This document shows, piece by piece, positions 19,013 to 31,042 of a stretch of DNA of 64,000 bases. Position 1 is the stretch's first letter. The number at the start of each line of letters is the position of its first letter. A model generated the notes under the pieces. The model was not told the DNA's origin. It was given only the letters and a program-made list of their open reading frames with translations, and ran no database searches. Source of the stretch: JAUIIK01 sp963745675 (GTDB taxonomy: Bacteria; Chloroflexota; Chloroflexia; Thermomicrobiales; CFX8); the NCBI GenBank assembly GCA_963745675.1, contig CAVUYM010000008.1:1-64000 (forward strand), given 5' to 3'. Made by a program: the position numbers and the translations under genes.

Positions 19013-19538
19013 CTATCCTTCCGGGGTCGCGCAAAGGGCATAAACATGCACATTTTGGGCTGTGTTACTTGGGTTTGTCACGTGAACTGCCCATGCCGTG
19101 CACGCATCGTCGGCAATATATCGCCGGCGCACTTGCAGTGATCTGTAGCGTTGTGTCAATAACCTCCTATATCCACCGCCAGTCGCAATATCTCCAGGAT
19201 CGCAAACAGCGAAGTAATTCGTTCCGATGTAGAGAGCCAGGAACGTGGTATGAGCCGTGCGCCAGATAGTGATTGTGGAGCCCAACCGTGTCCGTGTCAA
19301 TTGCTGGCCATGCCACCGTCGACTCATTCGCATTGCAGGTCGTCGCACCGTTGGGGCTCATACGAACGGCCCCGGTGTATTTGTTGACACAGGCGCTGAT
19401 ATCGCCGCCAGGTGCTGCCGAGCCGCCCCAGGGGCGCAAGAGCATGCCGGCGCCGAAGGCTCCGCAGGCGATCAGTATGACGAACAGGATGTGCGCGAGT
19501 CGGATCGACACGTGCTTCCTTGCCAGTTGCTGCACCAT
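19013..19538 (-). CDS. Exported YTG-module protein A1 (cassette A), frameshifted
   Basis: ATG 19538 with an upstream aaagga site. Hydrophobic AHILFVILIACGAFGAGMLL, then ISACVNKYTGAVRMSPNGAT and CNANESTVAWPAIDTDTVG. The frame breaks near 19235; the other frame supplies NYFAVCDPGDIATGGGY and WAVHVTNPSNTAQNVHVYALCATPEG to the stop at 19013. Both halves align with the intact sister at 18329, so this is one ~175-residue protein. It follows the small alpha+beta gene by 29 bases. Confidence 0.65.
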
Positions 19539-19567
19539 TCTCAATGTCCTTTCTGGTTCAAACGTGT

Positions 19568-19951
19568 TCACAGAGTTTCAACCAGGCTCTCGGCTGGCTG
19601 AAGATCGTTGGGAAACGCAGCTTGCGAGATGAGTTGCAAGCCGCCGTTCAGCACGCGATCAGCGACTATCCCAGAGATTTCGGCCAACTGCTGCCTGAGC
19701 CAGCAGGAAAAGTCACTGTTGTCAAAGGCCAATCGATTGATGCTTACCTCCGAATCGGCTGCATCCAAATGGACAACCAGATACGTTCCGCGGGGGAAAA
19801 CACTCAGATACCAGACCGCTCGTGCGATGTCGGCTCGCGCCATTGCCTGCTCATAGCCCGTCCGGCGAGGGCCGTTCATCGCGTCTAGCGTTGCGAGGAC
19901 AAGTTTGGTTTTCCCCGACTGTACTGGCAGCGCAAACCCGCGAGCTTCCAC
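19568..19951 (-). CDS. Small conserved protein of cassette A (DUF6176-like, paralogue of 45552-46052)
   Basis: 127 residues in this frame. GFALPVQSGKTKLVLATLDAM...RRTGYEQAMARADIARAVWYLSVFPRGTYLVVHLDAADSEVSINRLAFDNSDFSCWLRQQLAEISGI resembles small dimeric alpha+beta (ferredoxin-like) proteins that bacteria encode in many copies (DUF6176-like, from memory). Shared with the cassette B copy: LPVQ-x-G, YL-hydrophobic-HL, RL...D-F/FD, LAEI-S/T-G. The frame opens with GTG right after a TGA; the cassette B copy is ~40 residues longer at the N-terminus, so an indel upstream is possible. No catalytic residues are evident. Confidence 0.6.
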   Translation of the reverse strand: MEARGFALPVQSGKTKLVLATLDAMNGPRRTGYEQAMARADIARAVWYLSVFPRGTYLVVHLDAADSEVSINRLAFDNSDFSCWLRQQLAEISGIVADRVLNGGLQLISQAAFPNDLQPAESLVETL

Positions 19952-20111
19952 TCAGTGTCGCCCCCATTCTCAATCTCCAGCAGGTTGCGATTGTTCGTGG
20001 TTCTCGTCTTCAACAGCGTAGACAAGAGGCAGATGCAACGCATCGTCCGTTCCACGCAATCTTGAGCCCGGGGCGGAATTGCGTGTTAACCCGTAATACG
20101 AGAGTTGCTTG

Positions 20112-22930
20112 TTAGCTGATGTCGTGCTCTATCGCGAAACGCGTCGCGCCTGTACGCGAGCGCACGCCGATTTTGGGATAAATGCGGCGGAGATGTTGCT
20201 CGACGGTGCGTGGACTGATGAACAGCTTGTCGGCGACACTGGCATTGCTGTGTCCCTGGGCGACGAGCCCCAGGACTTCAACCTCGCGCCGGCTGAGCCC
20301 AGCTGGCGCGGTTGTCACTGCAACTGCCATGGAGTCGTTCGCAAGCAGCGCGTCAATCTGCTCGATCAGCGGGTGCGCTTCCAGGCGAAGCGCGATTGCG
20401 TGGGCGGCATCGAGGAACGGTCGCGCCGCATCAAGTTCGCCGCTTGCGATGCAATGCTGTGCCTGTGCGATCTTGCAACGCGCGATTTCCCAGGGCGCAG
20501 AACATTGCTCGGCTAGCACCTCGGCTGCTGCGAATCTTTTCCCAGCGTCATCGCTCTGCCCGGACGTCATCGAGAGTCGCCCGAGGATGAGCTGAGACTC
20601 GATCAAGAGGAGCGCTTGGCGGGGGCTGGATGAGAGCTCGAAAGCTGCATAGGCGAGACGGCGAGCCTCGTCACGATCTCCCGCCATCTCAGCACACCTG
20701 GCGCGCAGGAGCTGTATGCGGGGTCTCCAAGCCGTGTTCCCACTCCAGTCCAGCCAACGCTCGCTTGCTTCGATCCAACTCAACGCTATCTGGGGCTCGT
20801 CTGCATCGAGCGCCAGTTCAGCCGCGATATGCTGGATGTTGAGAAGATTATGGAACAGTCGCCTGCCTGGTTCTGTCGCTGGACCCTCCTGAAAGATCTG
20901 GTGGATGTGCTGCCAGGAGCGCTCCGCAAAGCCCTGGCGCCAATCCAGTTCGCTCAGCACCCGGGCGCGAAAGATTTTGAGCGCATCGAGCCCCGAAGTC
21001 GCCTCAGCTGTGGCGCGTACTTCGGCCCAGCGCCCGTCGAGCAGGTCGGCTGAGAATTGCTGCGCGGCGGAGATCGTGTTCTGGTCGAGCTGGTGCAGTT
21101 CCTGGATGACAGATACTCGTTCGGCGGGTTGATCGGCGGCATAGATGCATACGACGGTGTCGAGTTCCCAATCGAGCATCATCCCGAGCATGTGCGGGTT
21201 CTGCGCTTCACTGTAGCGGGAACGCGCCCGTGCGAAGGCGGTCCGGGCGCGTTCTGGCTGCCCCAGCGCGGCGTTGGATAGCGCAGCGGCGTACCATGCA
21301 TGTCCGATCGTCTGCTGGTCGTTCGCGTCATTGTGCGATTGGTTGAGGTATCGATCGGCAACTGTGAGCGCGTCAGTGTAGCGACCGTGGATGGCGAGCC
21401 ACTGGGCGTATGTGCCCAGATTCGTCACATAGTGGAGAGGGCTCTCGGCAATGCGGATCTGTTCGTCGGGTGGGAGCGCATCATACTCGGCCATGGCAGC
21501 TCGTAGTGCATCAAGCGCCGCTTCATCGCGAAAGCCTCGTATGCGTGCGTGAATCAGCCGCGCCAGTACGGCGAGAGCCTGGTCTGAGCTTGATGCGTCG
21601 ACGGCGATACTAATAGCTTGCTCCGCGCAGCGCAAAGCTTGATACGTGTCACTATAGCGACGCGCTTCGGCCAGCTCGCAGAGTAGCCAGCCGCGTTCGT
21701 TGGCGCTCGCGACGCCAGATCCGAGGAGCGGGATAGCGCGCTCGAAGCGTTCAGCAGCGACCTGGTGTGCGCCAATCGACGATGCCTCCCGTCCAGCGCG
21801 GATGAGCCAGCCGGCGGCGCGCGGATCTTCAGCCAGAAGAAGGTGTCTGGCGACGGCGTCCGGCCCGGGATCGGACTCTTTCAGCAGCAGTTCGGCGATA
21901 CGCTGGTGCCTCCGCTGGCGTAGCGAGATGGGAAGGCGCTGAAGCAGTGCTTCCCCCATCAGTGCATGCACAAAGTAGAGATAGCCGTCGCGACTCGATT
22001 CGGTGAGAATTCCCGCTTCGGCCGCAGCCAGAATCGTCTGATCCAGTTGCTCGTCGGTTACTTCAGCGACAACTTGCCACAGTCGTACTGATATCTCTGT
22101 GCCGATGACGGCGGCAAACTCGAGTAGCCTGCGCACTTCCGGATCGAGTGGGAGCAATCGGCGCTCCATCATCGATTGCAGGATTGCCGGGACAGCGGGC
22201 TGGCGGATATCACCGAGATGCCAGCCATTGGATTCCCGTATCAGTACGCCCTCATCCTCTAACAGGTGGAGTATCTCGCGGATGAAGAACGGGTTGCCCT
22301 CGCTCCGCACGAGTAGCTCATCCACCAGCCGCCTCGTATGACGCTCTGATAAACCATATCGATCAATGAGTAGTGCTCGAACGGCATGCTGGTCCAGCGG
22401 TTTGAGATGGAGCCGTTCTGCCTGCGATTCGCGCACGAGATGGGGCAAGACCTGCGCCAGGGGAAGTTCGGTGGCGACTTCATCATCGCGATGCGTCGCG
22501 ACGATCAGGATGGCTTCACCGCGTATCTCGCGACCCAGGTTGCGGAGCAACAGAAGGCTTTCGGGGTCGGCCCAATGCAGGTCTTCAAGCACGAGGAGTA
22601 GAGGTGGACCATTCCTGCTCAAGTCGCTAAAGATGCGAGCCAGTTGTTGAGCATCGAATGCGCGCTGCGAGATGGTTTCGAAGATGTCGAGCCAGAGCGC
22701 ATACGGCGCGGTTGGGGGCAGGTCATAGCACGTTCCGGTCAGGATGCGGATGTCGTAGCCAGCTGCCTCCTGCTTGAGGTGCTCGACCAGGGCCGTCTTT
22801 CCGATGCCAGCTTCACCACTGGCGAGCAGCATGCCGCCCTCACCGGTCCCGAGCCCCGCGAGATGCTGTCGTTAAGATCGAAAATTCTGCGGCCCGGCCG
22901 TAGAGTTTCGGTAGAGGTGGGTTGAGCCAT
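20112..22930 (-). CDS. MalT-like ATPase/LuxR transcription regulator of cassette A
   Basis: About 935 residues. The start ATG 22930 gives MAQPTSTETL; one or two indels near 22850-22880 break the first 35 codons before MLLASGEAGIGKTALVEHL (Walker A). Then LLLVLEDLHWADPESLLLLRNLG (Walker B and sensor), and the winged-helix part VRALLIDRYGLSERHTRRLVDEL...EGNPFFIREILHLLE. A long TPR-like helical region follows, and the LuxR HTH GLSRREVEVLGLVAQGHSNASVADKLFISPRTVEQHLRRIYPKIGV closes it. This is a STAND-type sensor that binds DNA after ATP and ligand binding. It is first in cassette A and probably drives the exported-protein genes downstream. Confidence 0.85.
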
Positions 22931-23045
22931 CGACTCTCATCGACGTTCACTAAAAGTTCTACCCTTCGCACGCCAATCCGGCCGCGGCACAAGGTGATCG
23001 TGAACCACATGCTATGGAACATCAGACGCGGTGGACGTGAGCAGT

Positions 23046-24231
23046 TTAGTTGATCGAGCTTGCTCGGCGCATCAATGCGGTTGCCAATCGCTCGATTCCG
23101 GTCAACGTTGTGTCGAGCGGGCCTGCAAATGAGAGTCGCAACCAACCCTGACCTGCCTGGCCATAAAAGGTCCCGGGCGTCAGGACGACCCCGCTTTCGT
23201 GCAAGATCCGCTCGGCGAGCGCCCGGCTATCGCTCCCAAAAGCGCGGCAGTCGAGGTAGACGTAGAAGGCGCCGTCGGGTCGCAGCCACTGCAGTTCAGC
23301 AATGGTAGACAGCTGCTCCTCAACCGCCGTCAGCCGCTCAGCGTAGATTTGCTGTTGCGCCTCGATGCAATCCTGCGGTCCGGTCAGCGCCGCAACACCG
23401 GCCGCCTGGACGAAAGGCGCGGCAAGCCGCCCGGTCGCCATCGACAGTCTCTCGAAGCGTTCGATGACTTCCTGCGAGGCGACGTTGTAGCCGAGGCGCC
23501 AGCCGGTCATCCGGTAACTCTTCGAAAAGCTGAAGACGCTGATCGTTCGTGCTGCAAAAGCCGGGTCGAGCGCCGCGATGCTGAGGTGCCGGTGCGGTTC
23601 GTAGGTCAGGTGCTCGAAGACTTCGTCGGAGATAATCTTCAAGTCGTGATTGACAGCAATCTCACCGATTTCCCTCAGCTCGTTCGCGCCCATGACTGCT
23701 CCACTTGGCGCAGAGGGCGTGTTGATCAGGATGGCGCGGGTGCGTGCGGAGATCGCGCCTTCGATAGCTAGCGGAGTCCCAGCGCAACTGGCCATCGACG
23801 AGTTGGAGTGGTGCAAAGCGCGGCTCTGCGCCAACGACCCGTATCGCGTCAATGAAGGGCCCATAGGTCGGGTCGCTGACGATGACTTCGTCACCTGGTT
23901 GGGTAACAGCCTGGAGCGCCAACAGAATGCCCATCGCGCTGCCATTCGTGACGAACAGTTCGCGCTTGGGATCGACTGTCAGACCGTTCTCGCGCTCCAG
24001 CTTGCGTGCGATCGCGTCGAGCAACTCTGGCGTCCCTCGACCCGGTGCGTACTTCGTGCGACCCTCCGCGAGCGCTGCCATACCAGCTTCGACGATGTGC
24101 CTTGGGGTTGGCAGGTCCGACTCGCCCAATACAAGCGGGTAGACTGGCCTCCCGCTGGCTGCTCGCGCTTCTGCAAGTTCTTGGAGCTGCAGCACTGCAT
24201 CCGCTTGGAATCGAATGTTGTTGACCTTCAT
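23046..24231 (-). CDS. PLP-dependent class I/II aminotransferase, frameshifted
   Basis: ~395 residues. MKVNNIRFQADAVLQLQELAEARAASGRPVYPLVLGESDLPTP is the usual N-terminus. Then EGRTKYAPGRGTPELLDAIARKL, NGSAMGILLALQAVTQPGDEVIVSDPTY, NTPSAPSGAVM (Asn), IISDEVFEHLTY (Asp), and SFSKSYRMTGWRLGY with the PLP-binding Lys. The frame changes near 23775. This fits subfamily I-gamma (aspartate or aromatic aminotransferases, methionine gamma-type); substrate not decidable. Start set at ATG 24231, just inside the longer frame. It is divergent from the class V gene. Confidence 0.85.
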
Positions 24232-24340
24232 CCGAAGACTGCCTTCCACTCCACAACGAAATATAGAACCGATGCGCTAGGCTGGAGCACTTCTCTATCG
24301 GGAGTGTGGCATCCGACCTTATCCGAGATCGAGGGATACC

Positions 24341-25471
24341 GTGACTGATTTGGACATCATAGCCATCCGATCGGAGTTCCCGGTTGTCGAGCATTGCACC
24401 TATCTGAACCACGCTGCCGTTGGACCGATCTCGCGACAGGTCCAGCAGGCGGTCATTGAACGCACTCATCTTCACCTGGAACAGCCTGATCGTGCCAGCG
24501 CGATATCGGCACCAATCTACCAGCGAGGACGCGATCTTGCAGCGCAGTTGGTCGGGGCACGGCCGGAGCGGATTGCATACATCCAGAATACGTCTCACGG
24601 TTTATCGCTTGTTGCCAATGGGTTGCCGTGGCGAGCGGGTGACAATGTCATCGTTCCGGAGCTTGAATTTCCATCCAACTACCTGATCTGGTCGGGGCTG
24701 AGCTCACGCGGCGTCGAATTGCGTGAGTTTCCAGCGACAGGCGGGCGGCTCTTGCCGGAGCAGCTGGAGTCACTCGTCGACGAACGCACGCAAGTCGTCA
24801 CGCTCAGTCACGTCCAGTTCTACAACGGTTTTCGATCTGATCTCGCGTCGTTCGCCGAGATCTGCAGGCGCCATGACGCGCTGCTGGTCGTCGATGGCAC
24901 CCAGTCAATCGGGGCGATCGATCTTGATATCGCGGCGACTGGTGTCGATGTCCTGGTCGTTAGTGCTCACAAGTGGATGCTGGGTCCACTCGGAGTCGGT
25001 TTCATGGCCCTGTCGGATCGTGCTTTCGAGCGAGTGTCAGTGACGAGCGTCGGCTGGCTGAGTGTCAACGATCCATTCGAATTCCGGCGCGAGCTCGATT
25101 TCCTACCGGACGCGCGGCGCTTCGAACCAGGGACCGAGAACGCAGCCGGGATGTTCGGCCTGACTGCCCGGCTCGAACAGATCAACGAGGCTGGTATCGA
25201 TCTCATCGAGCGGTACATCCTGTCATTGACAGACCGGCTGGTCGAGCGCCTGCACGCGAAAGGTTATGAGGTCACCAGCCCACGCGGCGATGGCGAGAAG
25301 TCAGGAATCGTTACCTTCCGCGATCCAAAACGTCCGTCCGAAGAACTCTTCGAGCGGCTCGACGAAGCTTCGATCCGGGTGAGCTTGCGTGCTGGCGGTA
25401 TCCGCGTCTCACCGCACTACTACAACACGGTCGATGAGATAGAGCGAGTCGTGGAGATACTGGAAGATTGA
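24341..25471 (+). CDS. Class V aminotransferase / cysteine desulfurase-like enzyme
   Basis: 376 residues from GTG 24341. Fold-type I PLP enzyme: EHCTYLNHAAVGPISRQVQQAV at the N-terminus, IAYIQNTSHGLSLVANGLPW, the Asp in LLVVDGTQSIGAIDLDI, and the Schiff-base Lys in VVSAHKWMLGPLGVGFM. FEPGTENAAGMFGL and the C-terminal RAGGIRVSPHYYNTVDEIERVVEIL are also typical. Cysteine desulfurases carry an active Cys loop near the C-terminus; none is seen here, so isopenicillin-N epimerase-like or other lyase activity is as likely. Intact. Confidence 0.85.
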   Translation: MTDLDIIAIRSEFPVVEHCTYLNHAAVGPISRQVQQAVIERTHLHLEQPDRASAISAPIYQRGRDLAAQLVGARPERIAYIQNTSHGLSLVANGLPWRAGDNVIVPELEFPSNYLIWSGLSSRGVELREFPATGGRLLPEQLESLVDERTQVVTLSHVQFYNGFRSDLASFAEICRRHDALLVVDGTQSIGAIDLDIAATGVDVLVVSAHKWMLGPLGVGFMALSDRAFERVSVTSVGWLSVNDPFEFRRELDFLPDARRFEPGTENAAGMFGLTARLEQINEAGIDLIERYILSLTDRLVERLHAKGYEVTSPRGDGEKSGIVTFRDPKRPSEELFERLDEASIRVSLRAGGIRVSPHYYNTVDEIERVVEILED

Positions 25472-25506
25472 GCTGGCGTATCGCTGGTTGCCCGGTTCTT
25501 CCGGAT

Positions 25507-27047
25507 TCAGGAAGACCAGTCGAAATCCTGATCGATTGGCCAGAGCGGTCGCTGAAGATGCCGGAAGGGCAGGCTCTCATAGTCGACGGTGCTGGCGCCC
25601 GGCGTAGCGAGTTCGATGATCTTCGAGACGATCGGGCGTAGTGAGGCGCGGTGGGCCTGATTCGACTTGACGACGATGATCTTCTTCTCGTCGAAGACGA
25701 TGCCGGCACTCTTCATGAAGTCCCGGTCATTCCGTGTGTGTTGCCGGGTGAAGATCACATCGATCTTGTTTTCCAGGCGTAGGACAACGCGCATCCCGGC
25801 GTCGGCTTCGCGCCAGGCTTCGCGGGTGATTTCCTTGCCCCAACCGCCGTGGGTTGGGCCACAGATCATGTACTGGCCGTCGTCGATGGTCTTGACTCTG
25901 CCTTTGATCGTGATCGGCCCGTAGAAACGCTGATCGATGCTTGCACCGACTTCCATCTCGAGCGTTGCGCCGACACCGGCTGCGATGGCTGCATCCACGA
26001 CGTTGGCGTCACGAATCGTGATGACGACATCCCGCGCGCCTTGACGGATCAAGCTCTCCAGCACCGCCGGACTGTCGGAGGGCGTCGAACTTCCCGGATC
26101 GTCACCGAGATCGACCAGCACGACCGGCTTCTCCTCGTCGCTCTCGATAGCCAGTTTCACGCCCTCATCGATCGGGTAGATCGGCCGGACGGAGAGGATC
26201 TCGTGGCGCTTTGCCCAGACACGCTCGGCCATCTCTTTGGCCAGCCGTTCGGCCAGTTCCGGGTCGCCATCGGTCGTCGCGATGACCGACATACTGGCTT
26301 CAGGGGTATCGGCATAGCCGTAGCCGCCGAGGATCGTCACATCGATGACGCCGGGAGTGTCCTCGACTGCCTCGCGAATCAGGTTGAGCTGGTAGAGCGG
26401 CAGCATCTCTTCCTCGGCGGCGTCGTGCGACCAGGTGCTCTGGCCGATGTTCGGCCCAATGATTGGCACATGCACCAGCTTCGTCACCGGGTTGATCTCG
26501 CCGTCGAGAATCCGCAGCATGCACTGCGCCTGCTTCAAGTCCGCACTCGTAGCTATCGACGTGCGGGTTGGTGTTGTTCGGGAACGCTCCCGACAGCAGC
26601 GCAACTTCGTCGTGGGTCATGATGCCGTGAAAGTCATACGTCGCGACGAGCGGCACGCCGCTTCCTACTACCTCGCGTGCCCCCTGGAGCAGGTTCCCTT
26701 CGGCGTCGGTATACGGATCGTCTGCCGCCATTGCGCCATGCAGGGCGAAGTAGACACCGTCGAGCGGCCCGGCATTGCGCAGGTCTATCGACGATGAGGT
26801 CGCGATAGTGCTCGAACATCTCGGCGCTGATCAAGCCGTTATGGATGAAGCGCACGTCAGCCACAGGCACGATCTCGATATCGGACCGCTCGACGCCTTC
26901 CAGAAATCCGCCCAGATAGCTTCTTGGATGAGTCTGGTCGATCATCTCACGCCCGAGATGAAGTTCGGCGTCAGGAGCGGTGTTTTGTTCGAGGGCAAAG
27001 GTGTTCGTCTCATGGAAGAAAGAAACTGTGGCGACTCGCTTCTTCAA
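25507..27047 (-). CDS. M81 family metallopeptidase (MlrC-like), frameshifted
   Basis: ~510 residues over three frames (breaks near 26783 and 26545). N-terminal RVATVSFFHETNTFA carries the zinc His-Glu of the family. Then GVYFALHGAMAADDPYTDAEGNLLQGAREVVG, PLVATYDFHGIMTHDEVALL, and LKQAQCMLRILDGEINPVTKL. The C-terminal domain begins IIGPNIGQSTWSHD and has VLVDLGDDPGSSTPSD. MlrC acts in linear microcystin breakdown, but most M81 members have unknown substrates. The start is taken as TTG 27047, overlapping the stop of the DinB-like gene as TTGA; a Met codon at 27062 inside that gene is the alternative. Confidence 0.75.
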
Positions 27048-27580
27048 CGTTCGCCACCCCATTCGAGGGCATCCAATATCTGTCCGATCTCGCCGCGGTG
27101 CTCGGCTTCGTGCTGCTGCAGATGATGGACGACCCAGGCGGTTGAGACGACTGCGTCGGGGATCGTGCGGGCTGCCTTGAACTCATCATCCGAGAGTTCC
27201 ATTAGCGTTTCGATGAGGAGTTCGCGGACTCGTCTGAGCCGTTCCAGGTGCTCATCAAGCGAGGCTCCCATTACCGCCGTCAGATTCCGCTGCTCGTCCC
27301 GGACGTCCCAGGGAAACATCTCGACGATCTCATCAGGATATTCTTCCTCGCGGATTTCGACATAGAGCCAGTCAGCTTCGATTAAGGCGATGTGATAAAG
27401 CAATGTCCCGATTGTGTGCCGGTGGGAGGGCGCCTGAGCGTCAACCAACTCTGGGCCGACTCGCTCCAGCGCTTCCATCGTCCGCCTACGACCATCTTCG
27501 AGTGCCGCAATCCAGAGTCCGACTCCTGGGGGGCTGCCGGACGGAGCTTCGAGCACGATCTGCCGAATTTCTGATGCCAT
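27044..27580 (-). CDS. DinB/YfiT-like four-helix protein
   Basis: 178 residues. GTLLYHIALIEADWLY holds the first metal His, and VVHHLQQHEAEHRGEIGQIL the H-x-x-x-H pair of the DinB fold. Members are metal-binding four-helix bundles that often act as thiol-dependent S-transferases (bacillithiol, mycothiol) or damage-inducible proteins; which applies is not known. It overlaps the start of the M81 gene and is probably co-transcribed with it. Confidence 0.8.
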   Translation of the reverse strand: MASEIRQIVLEAPSGSPPGVGLWIAALEDGRRRTMEALERVGPELVDAQAPSHRHTIGTLLYHIALIEADWLYVEIREEEYPDEIVEMFPWDVRDEQRNLTAVMGASLDEHLERLRRVRELLIETLMELSDDEFKAARTIPDAVVSTAWVVHHLQQHEAEHRGEIGQILDALEWGGER

Positions 27581-27708
27581 TTCTTCTGCCCATTCGATGC
27601 ATTTAAGCGGATACCGTTCGGAGGCGGTAAATCATTGATCGCCTCCAGGACCTAGTCATCACACTCTGGGTATCTGCCACCCTCGACTCTGACAAGCCAA
27701 CGCCATTG

Positions 27709-30700
27709 CTACCGCTTGTCCGGCAGCGACCCGACCCGCGTCAACCCGGCGTAGGCGACGTGGTTGCCGAGCTTGACGTCGTCGTGGTGGGCGCTGTCCT
27801 CGGCGTCGCCGGCGACGAGCTCTTCGGCGAGCGTTTCGGCTTTGATGTAGTCGGCGTGGGCTTTGATCGCCTCGGCTTCGTCGCCGGTCGCGCTGTAGAC
27901 GAGCTTGATCGTGTCCTCGATCTGCAAGCCAGCCTGCTTCCGCAGATCCTGGACGCCACGGACGAAGTCGCGGGCCATGCCCTCCAGCATCAATTCGTGG
28001 GTCAACGTCGTGTCGAGCGCGGCCAGGATGTCGCCATCTTCTGCGACGTTGAAGCCCTCACGCTCGGCCACATCGACCAGCACTTCCTCGTCGGTCAATT
28101 CAACGGTTTCACCATCGAGCGAAACGGTCACGTTGCCGCCTGATCGGAATGTCGCCGCAGCTTCGGTTGGATCGAGCTGCATGATCGCGCCACGCAGGGC
28201 ATTCATCTGCTTGCCGTATTTCGGACCCAGCACCGCGAAGTTGGGTTTCACCTGGTACTCGGCGTACTCGGCCGGATCGTCGATCCAGGCGATGCTCTTG
28301 ACGTTCAACTCATCAAGCAGCTGCTCCTGGAGCGAATCGACACCCTGCCGGAACTCACCGTTGCGCGACCAGATGTAGAGCGTCGCGAGCGGCTGGCGGA
28401 CCTTGACGTTGGCCTTGTTGCGGGCGGCACGGCCGAGGTTGGTGACGCGCAGTAGCGCCGCCATGTCGCGGTCGAGAGCTTGCGTCGATCTTCGCGGTGT
28501 CCGCCTCCGGGTAGTCGTTCAGATGGATCGAGCGCGGCGCTTCCGGGTGTACCGCGACGACGAGGTTCTGATACATCTCCTCGGTCAGGAAGGGCGTGAA
28601 AGGCGCCATCAGCTTGGCCAGATCGACCAGCACCTCGTAGAGCGTCTGGTATGCGGCGGCCTTATCGCGGTCGGCTTCTGTCTTCCAGAAACGGCGGCGG
28701 TTGCGGCGGATATACCAGTTGGACAGCTCTTCGATAGCGAAAGTCTCGATGGCCTTCGTCGCCCGGACCGGATCGTAGTCGTCCAGCCCGGCGCGTACTT
28801 CGGCGATCGTGCCCTGCAAGCGCGAGATGATCCAGCGGTCGAGCAACGTGCGCTCGGCCAGCGGGACTTGATTTTCGGGCAGCGTCGGATCGAAGCCGTC
28901 GAGGGCGGCGTAGTTGGCGAAGAAGGCGTAGGAGTTCCAGATCGGGATGATGACCTGCCGCCGGACTTCGTCGCCGGTGCCGTAGCCGAAGTTGACGTTG
29001 ATCCAGGGCGTGTGGCGCAGGTAGAGCCAGCGCATGACATCCGAGCCCATGCGGTCGGCAGCCTCGTCGAAGGGGATCGAGTTGCCCCAGCTCTTGTGCA
29101 TCTCGCGGCCATGCTCGTCACGCACCAGGCCGTGGCCGAGGCAGGTCAGATAGGGCGCTTCGTCGGCGATGACGACGCTCTGGGCCAGCATCGAGTAGAA
29201 CCAGTTGCGGAACTGGCCCGGGAAGGACTCGGTGATGAAGTCGGCCGGGAACCACTGCTTCCACTCGTCCTGGTTCTCGGTGTAGAACATCGTGCTGAAG
29301 GGCACGGCCCCGGCATCGAGCCAGGGGTTGCCGACATCCTTGATCCGACTCACCTCGGCGTCGCAGGTCGAGCACTGGATCGTGACCGAGTCGACCCAGG
29401 GACGGTGGGGCGAGTTGCCCTCGAATTCGTCCCAACCCGAGATTGCCCGCTTCTTGAGCTCTTCCTTCGAGCCGATGATCTCGAACTCGCCGCACTCCTC
29501 GCACTCATAGATAGGAAGAGCGAGGCCCCAGTAGCGCTTCTTCGAGATCATCCAGTCGTCCATGTTGCGCAGCCAGTCGATCTCGCGCTCTTCGCCGAAC
29601 TCGGGGATCCAGCGGATATCGCGGGTGATCTCCATCAGCCGTTCGCGCAGCGGTTCCATCGAGATGTACCACTCGTCGACGACGCGGAAGACGACATCGG
29701 TCTTGCAGCGCCAGCAGGTCGCGTAGCGGTGGGTGTAGTCGTGGTCGTAGAGCAGCAGGCCACGCTCGCGCAGGTCGTTGATGACCGGGCCGGCGACGTC
29801 GTGGGCGTACATGCCGCTGAGGAAATCGAAGCCATCGTAGAAATGGCCTAGCTCGTCGATTGGCGCGATGACCTGGAGATCGTATTCCTTGGAGAGACCG
29901 TAGTCCTCGCGGCCACAGCCCGGTGCGATGTGCACGATGCCGCTGCCCTCGTCGGCCGCGACATCATCCCAGGAGATGACCCGGTGGCGCACATCCGCAT
30001 TTGCAGGCAGATGATCGTAGAAGCCGGTGTAGCTTCTGCCGATCAGGTCGGTTCCTTTGACCTTGCCCAGTTCGGTGAAATCGCCGCGCAGGGCGTGCTG
30101 CTTGGCTTCGTCAGCCAGGTAGAAGATCTGTCCGTGCTGTTCGACCTTGACGTAGGTCAGATCCGGATGCACCGCCGCCGCGACATTCGCAGGCAGCGTC
30201 CAGGGCGTCGTCGTCCAGACCAGCAGCGATGCGTCCTCGTCGTCTAGCTTCAGCAGGGCGTAGAGCGAGCGGTGGGTGCGGTCGGTGTAGCCCTTCGCCG
30301 ATCTCCATCTCGGAGAGGCCGGTGCCGCAGCGCGGGCACCAGGGCATCGAGTCGTCGCCCTTGTAGATCAGGCCCTTCTCGTTGGCCTGCTTCAGGAAGT
30401 TCCAGATCGTGTAGTTGTTGACGTCGGACATCGTGTAGTACGAGTTGTCCCAGTCCATGAAATTGCCGAGGCGCTTGGTCTGCTCGGTGATGACCGTGGC
30501 GTACTTGTAGACGCGTTCCTTGCACTTCTCGACGAACTTGTCGATGCCGTACGCCTCGATGTCGCGCTTCGAGGTGAAGCCCAGCTCGCGCTCGACCTCG
30601 ACCTCGACCCAGAGTCCCTGGCAATCGAAGCCGTTCTGGTAGCGCTGCCGGTGACCGAGCATCGTGTGGTAGCGCACCCAGAGGTCTTTGTAGGTGCGGC

Positions 30701-30909
30701 CCCAGGCGTGATGGACGCCCATCGGGTTGTTGGCGGTGATCGGTCCATCGAGGAAGGACCAGTTCGTCTCGCTGTCGTCGTTCTTGCTGAGATATTCCTC
30801 AACAATCCCGTCGCCATACCACCAGTGCAGACGATCCCGTTCCATAGCAGGGAAATCGACCCTGGTCTCGACGGAGTTGAATGCTCTTTTTTGCTGGTGC
30901 GGATGCCAT
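27709..30909 (-). CDS. ileS: Isoleucyl-tRNA synthetase, frameshifted
   Basis: ~1060 residues. Best start is ATG 30909 (MASAPAKKS), behind a ggaaaggg site; an A6 run just after it has lost a base, since FNSVETRVDFPAMERD follows in the next frame. The HIGH signature is PMGVHHAWGRT. The editing domain spans the frame break near 30295 (YTDRTHRSLYALL then LLVWTTTPWTLPANVAAAVHPDLT). The KMSKS loop is replaced by EMHKSWGNSIPFDEAADRMGSDVMRW. The last break is near 28485, where the anticodon-binding part MAALLRVTNLGRAARNKANVKVRQPL begins. A T-box lies upstream, so expression should rise when tRNA-Ile is uncharged. Confidence 0.9.
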
Positions 30910-30988
30910 GCTGTGTGCCCTTTCCCGTGGAGCGATCTCGTCTGTTGGAATGTCATCTGTATCGTTGTAAATCGTAAACCTTGATTAC

Positions 30989-31042
30989 TGTCATTTCGAC
31001 CCGGGTACCCGAGCAGCGGGTGTGAGAAATCTCAGGCGAACG
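30989..31042 (-). repeat. Dispersed repeat in the ileS leader
   Basis: The plus strand begins tgtcatttcgacccgggta and ends gagaaatctcaggcgaac. A relative lies at 51029-51075 in the opposite orientation, with shared ends tgtcat[c/t]tcgacc and gaga[a/g]atctcag[g/a]cgaac and a different core. It sits between the T-box terminator and the ileS start. Confidence 0.55.

Noticed and set aside
28403..29851. A 482-residue open frame on the plus strand
   Set aside because: It is antisense to ileS, whose motifs are unmistakable; long antisense frames are expected in GC-rich coding DNA.
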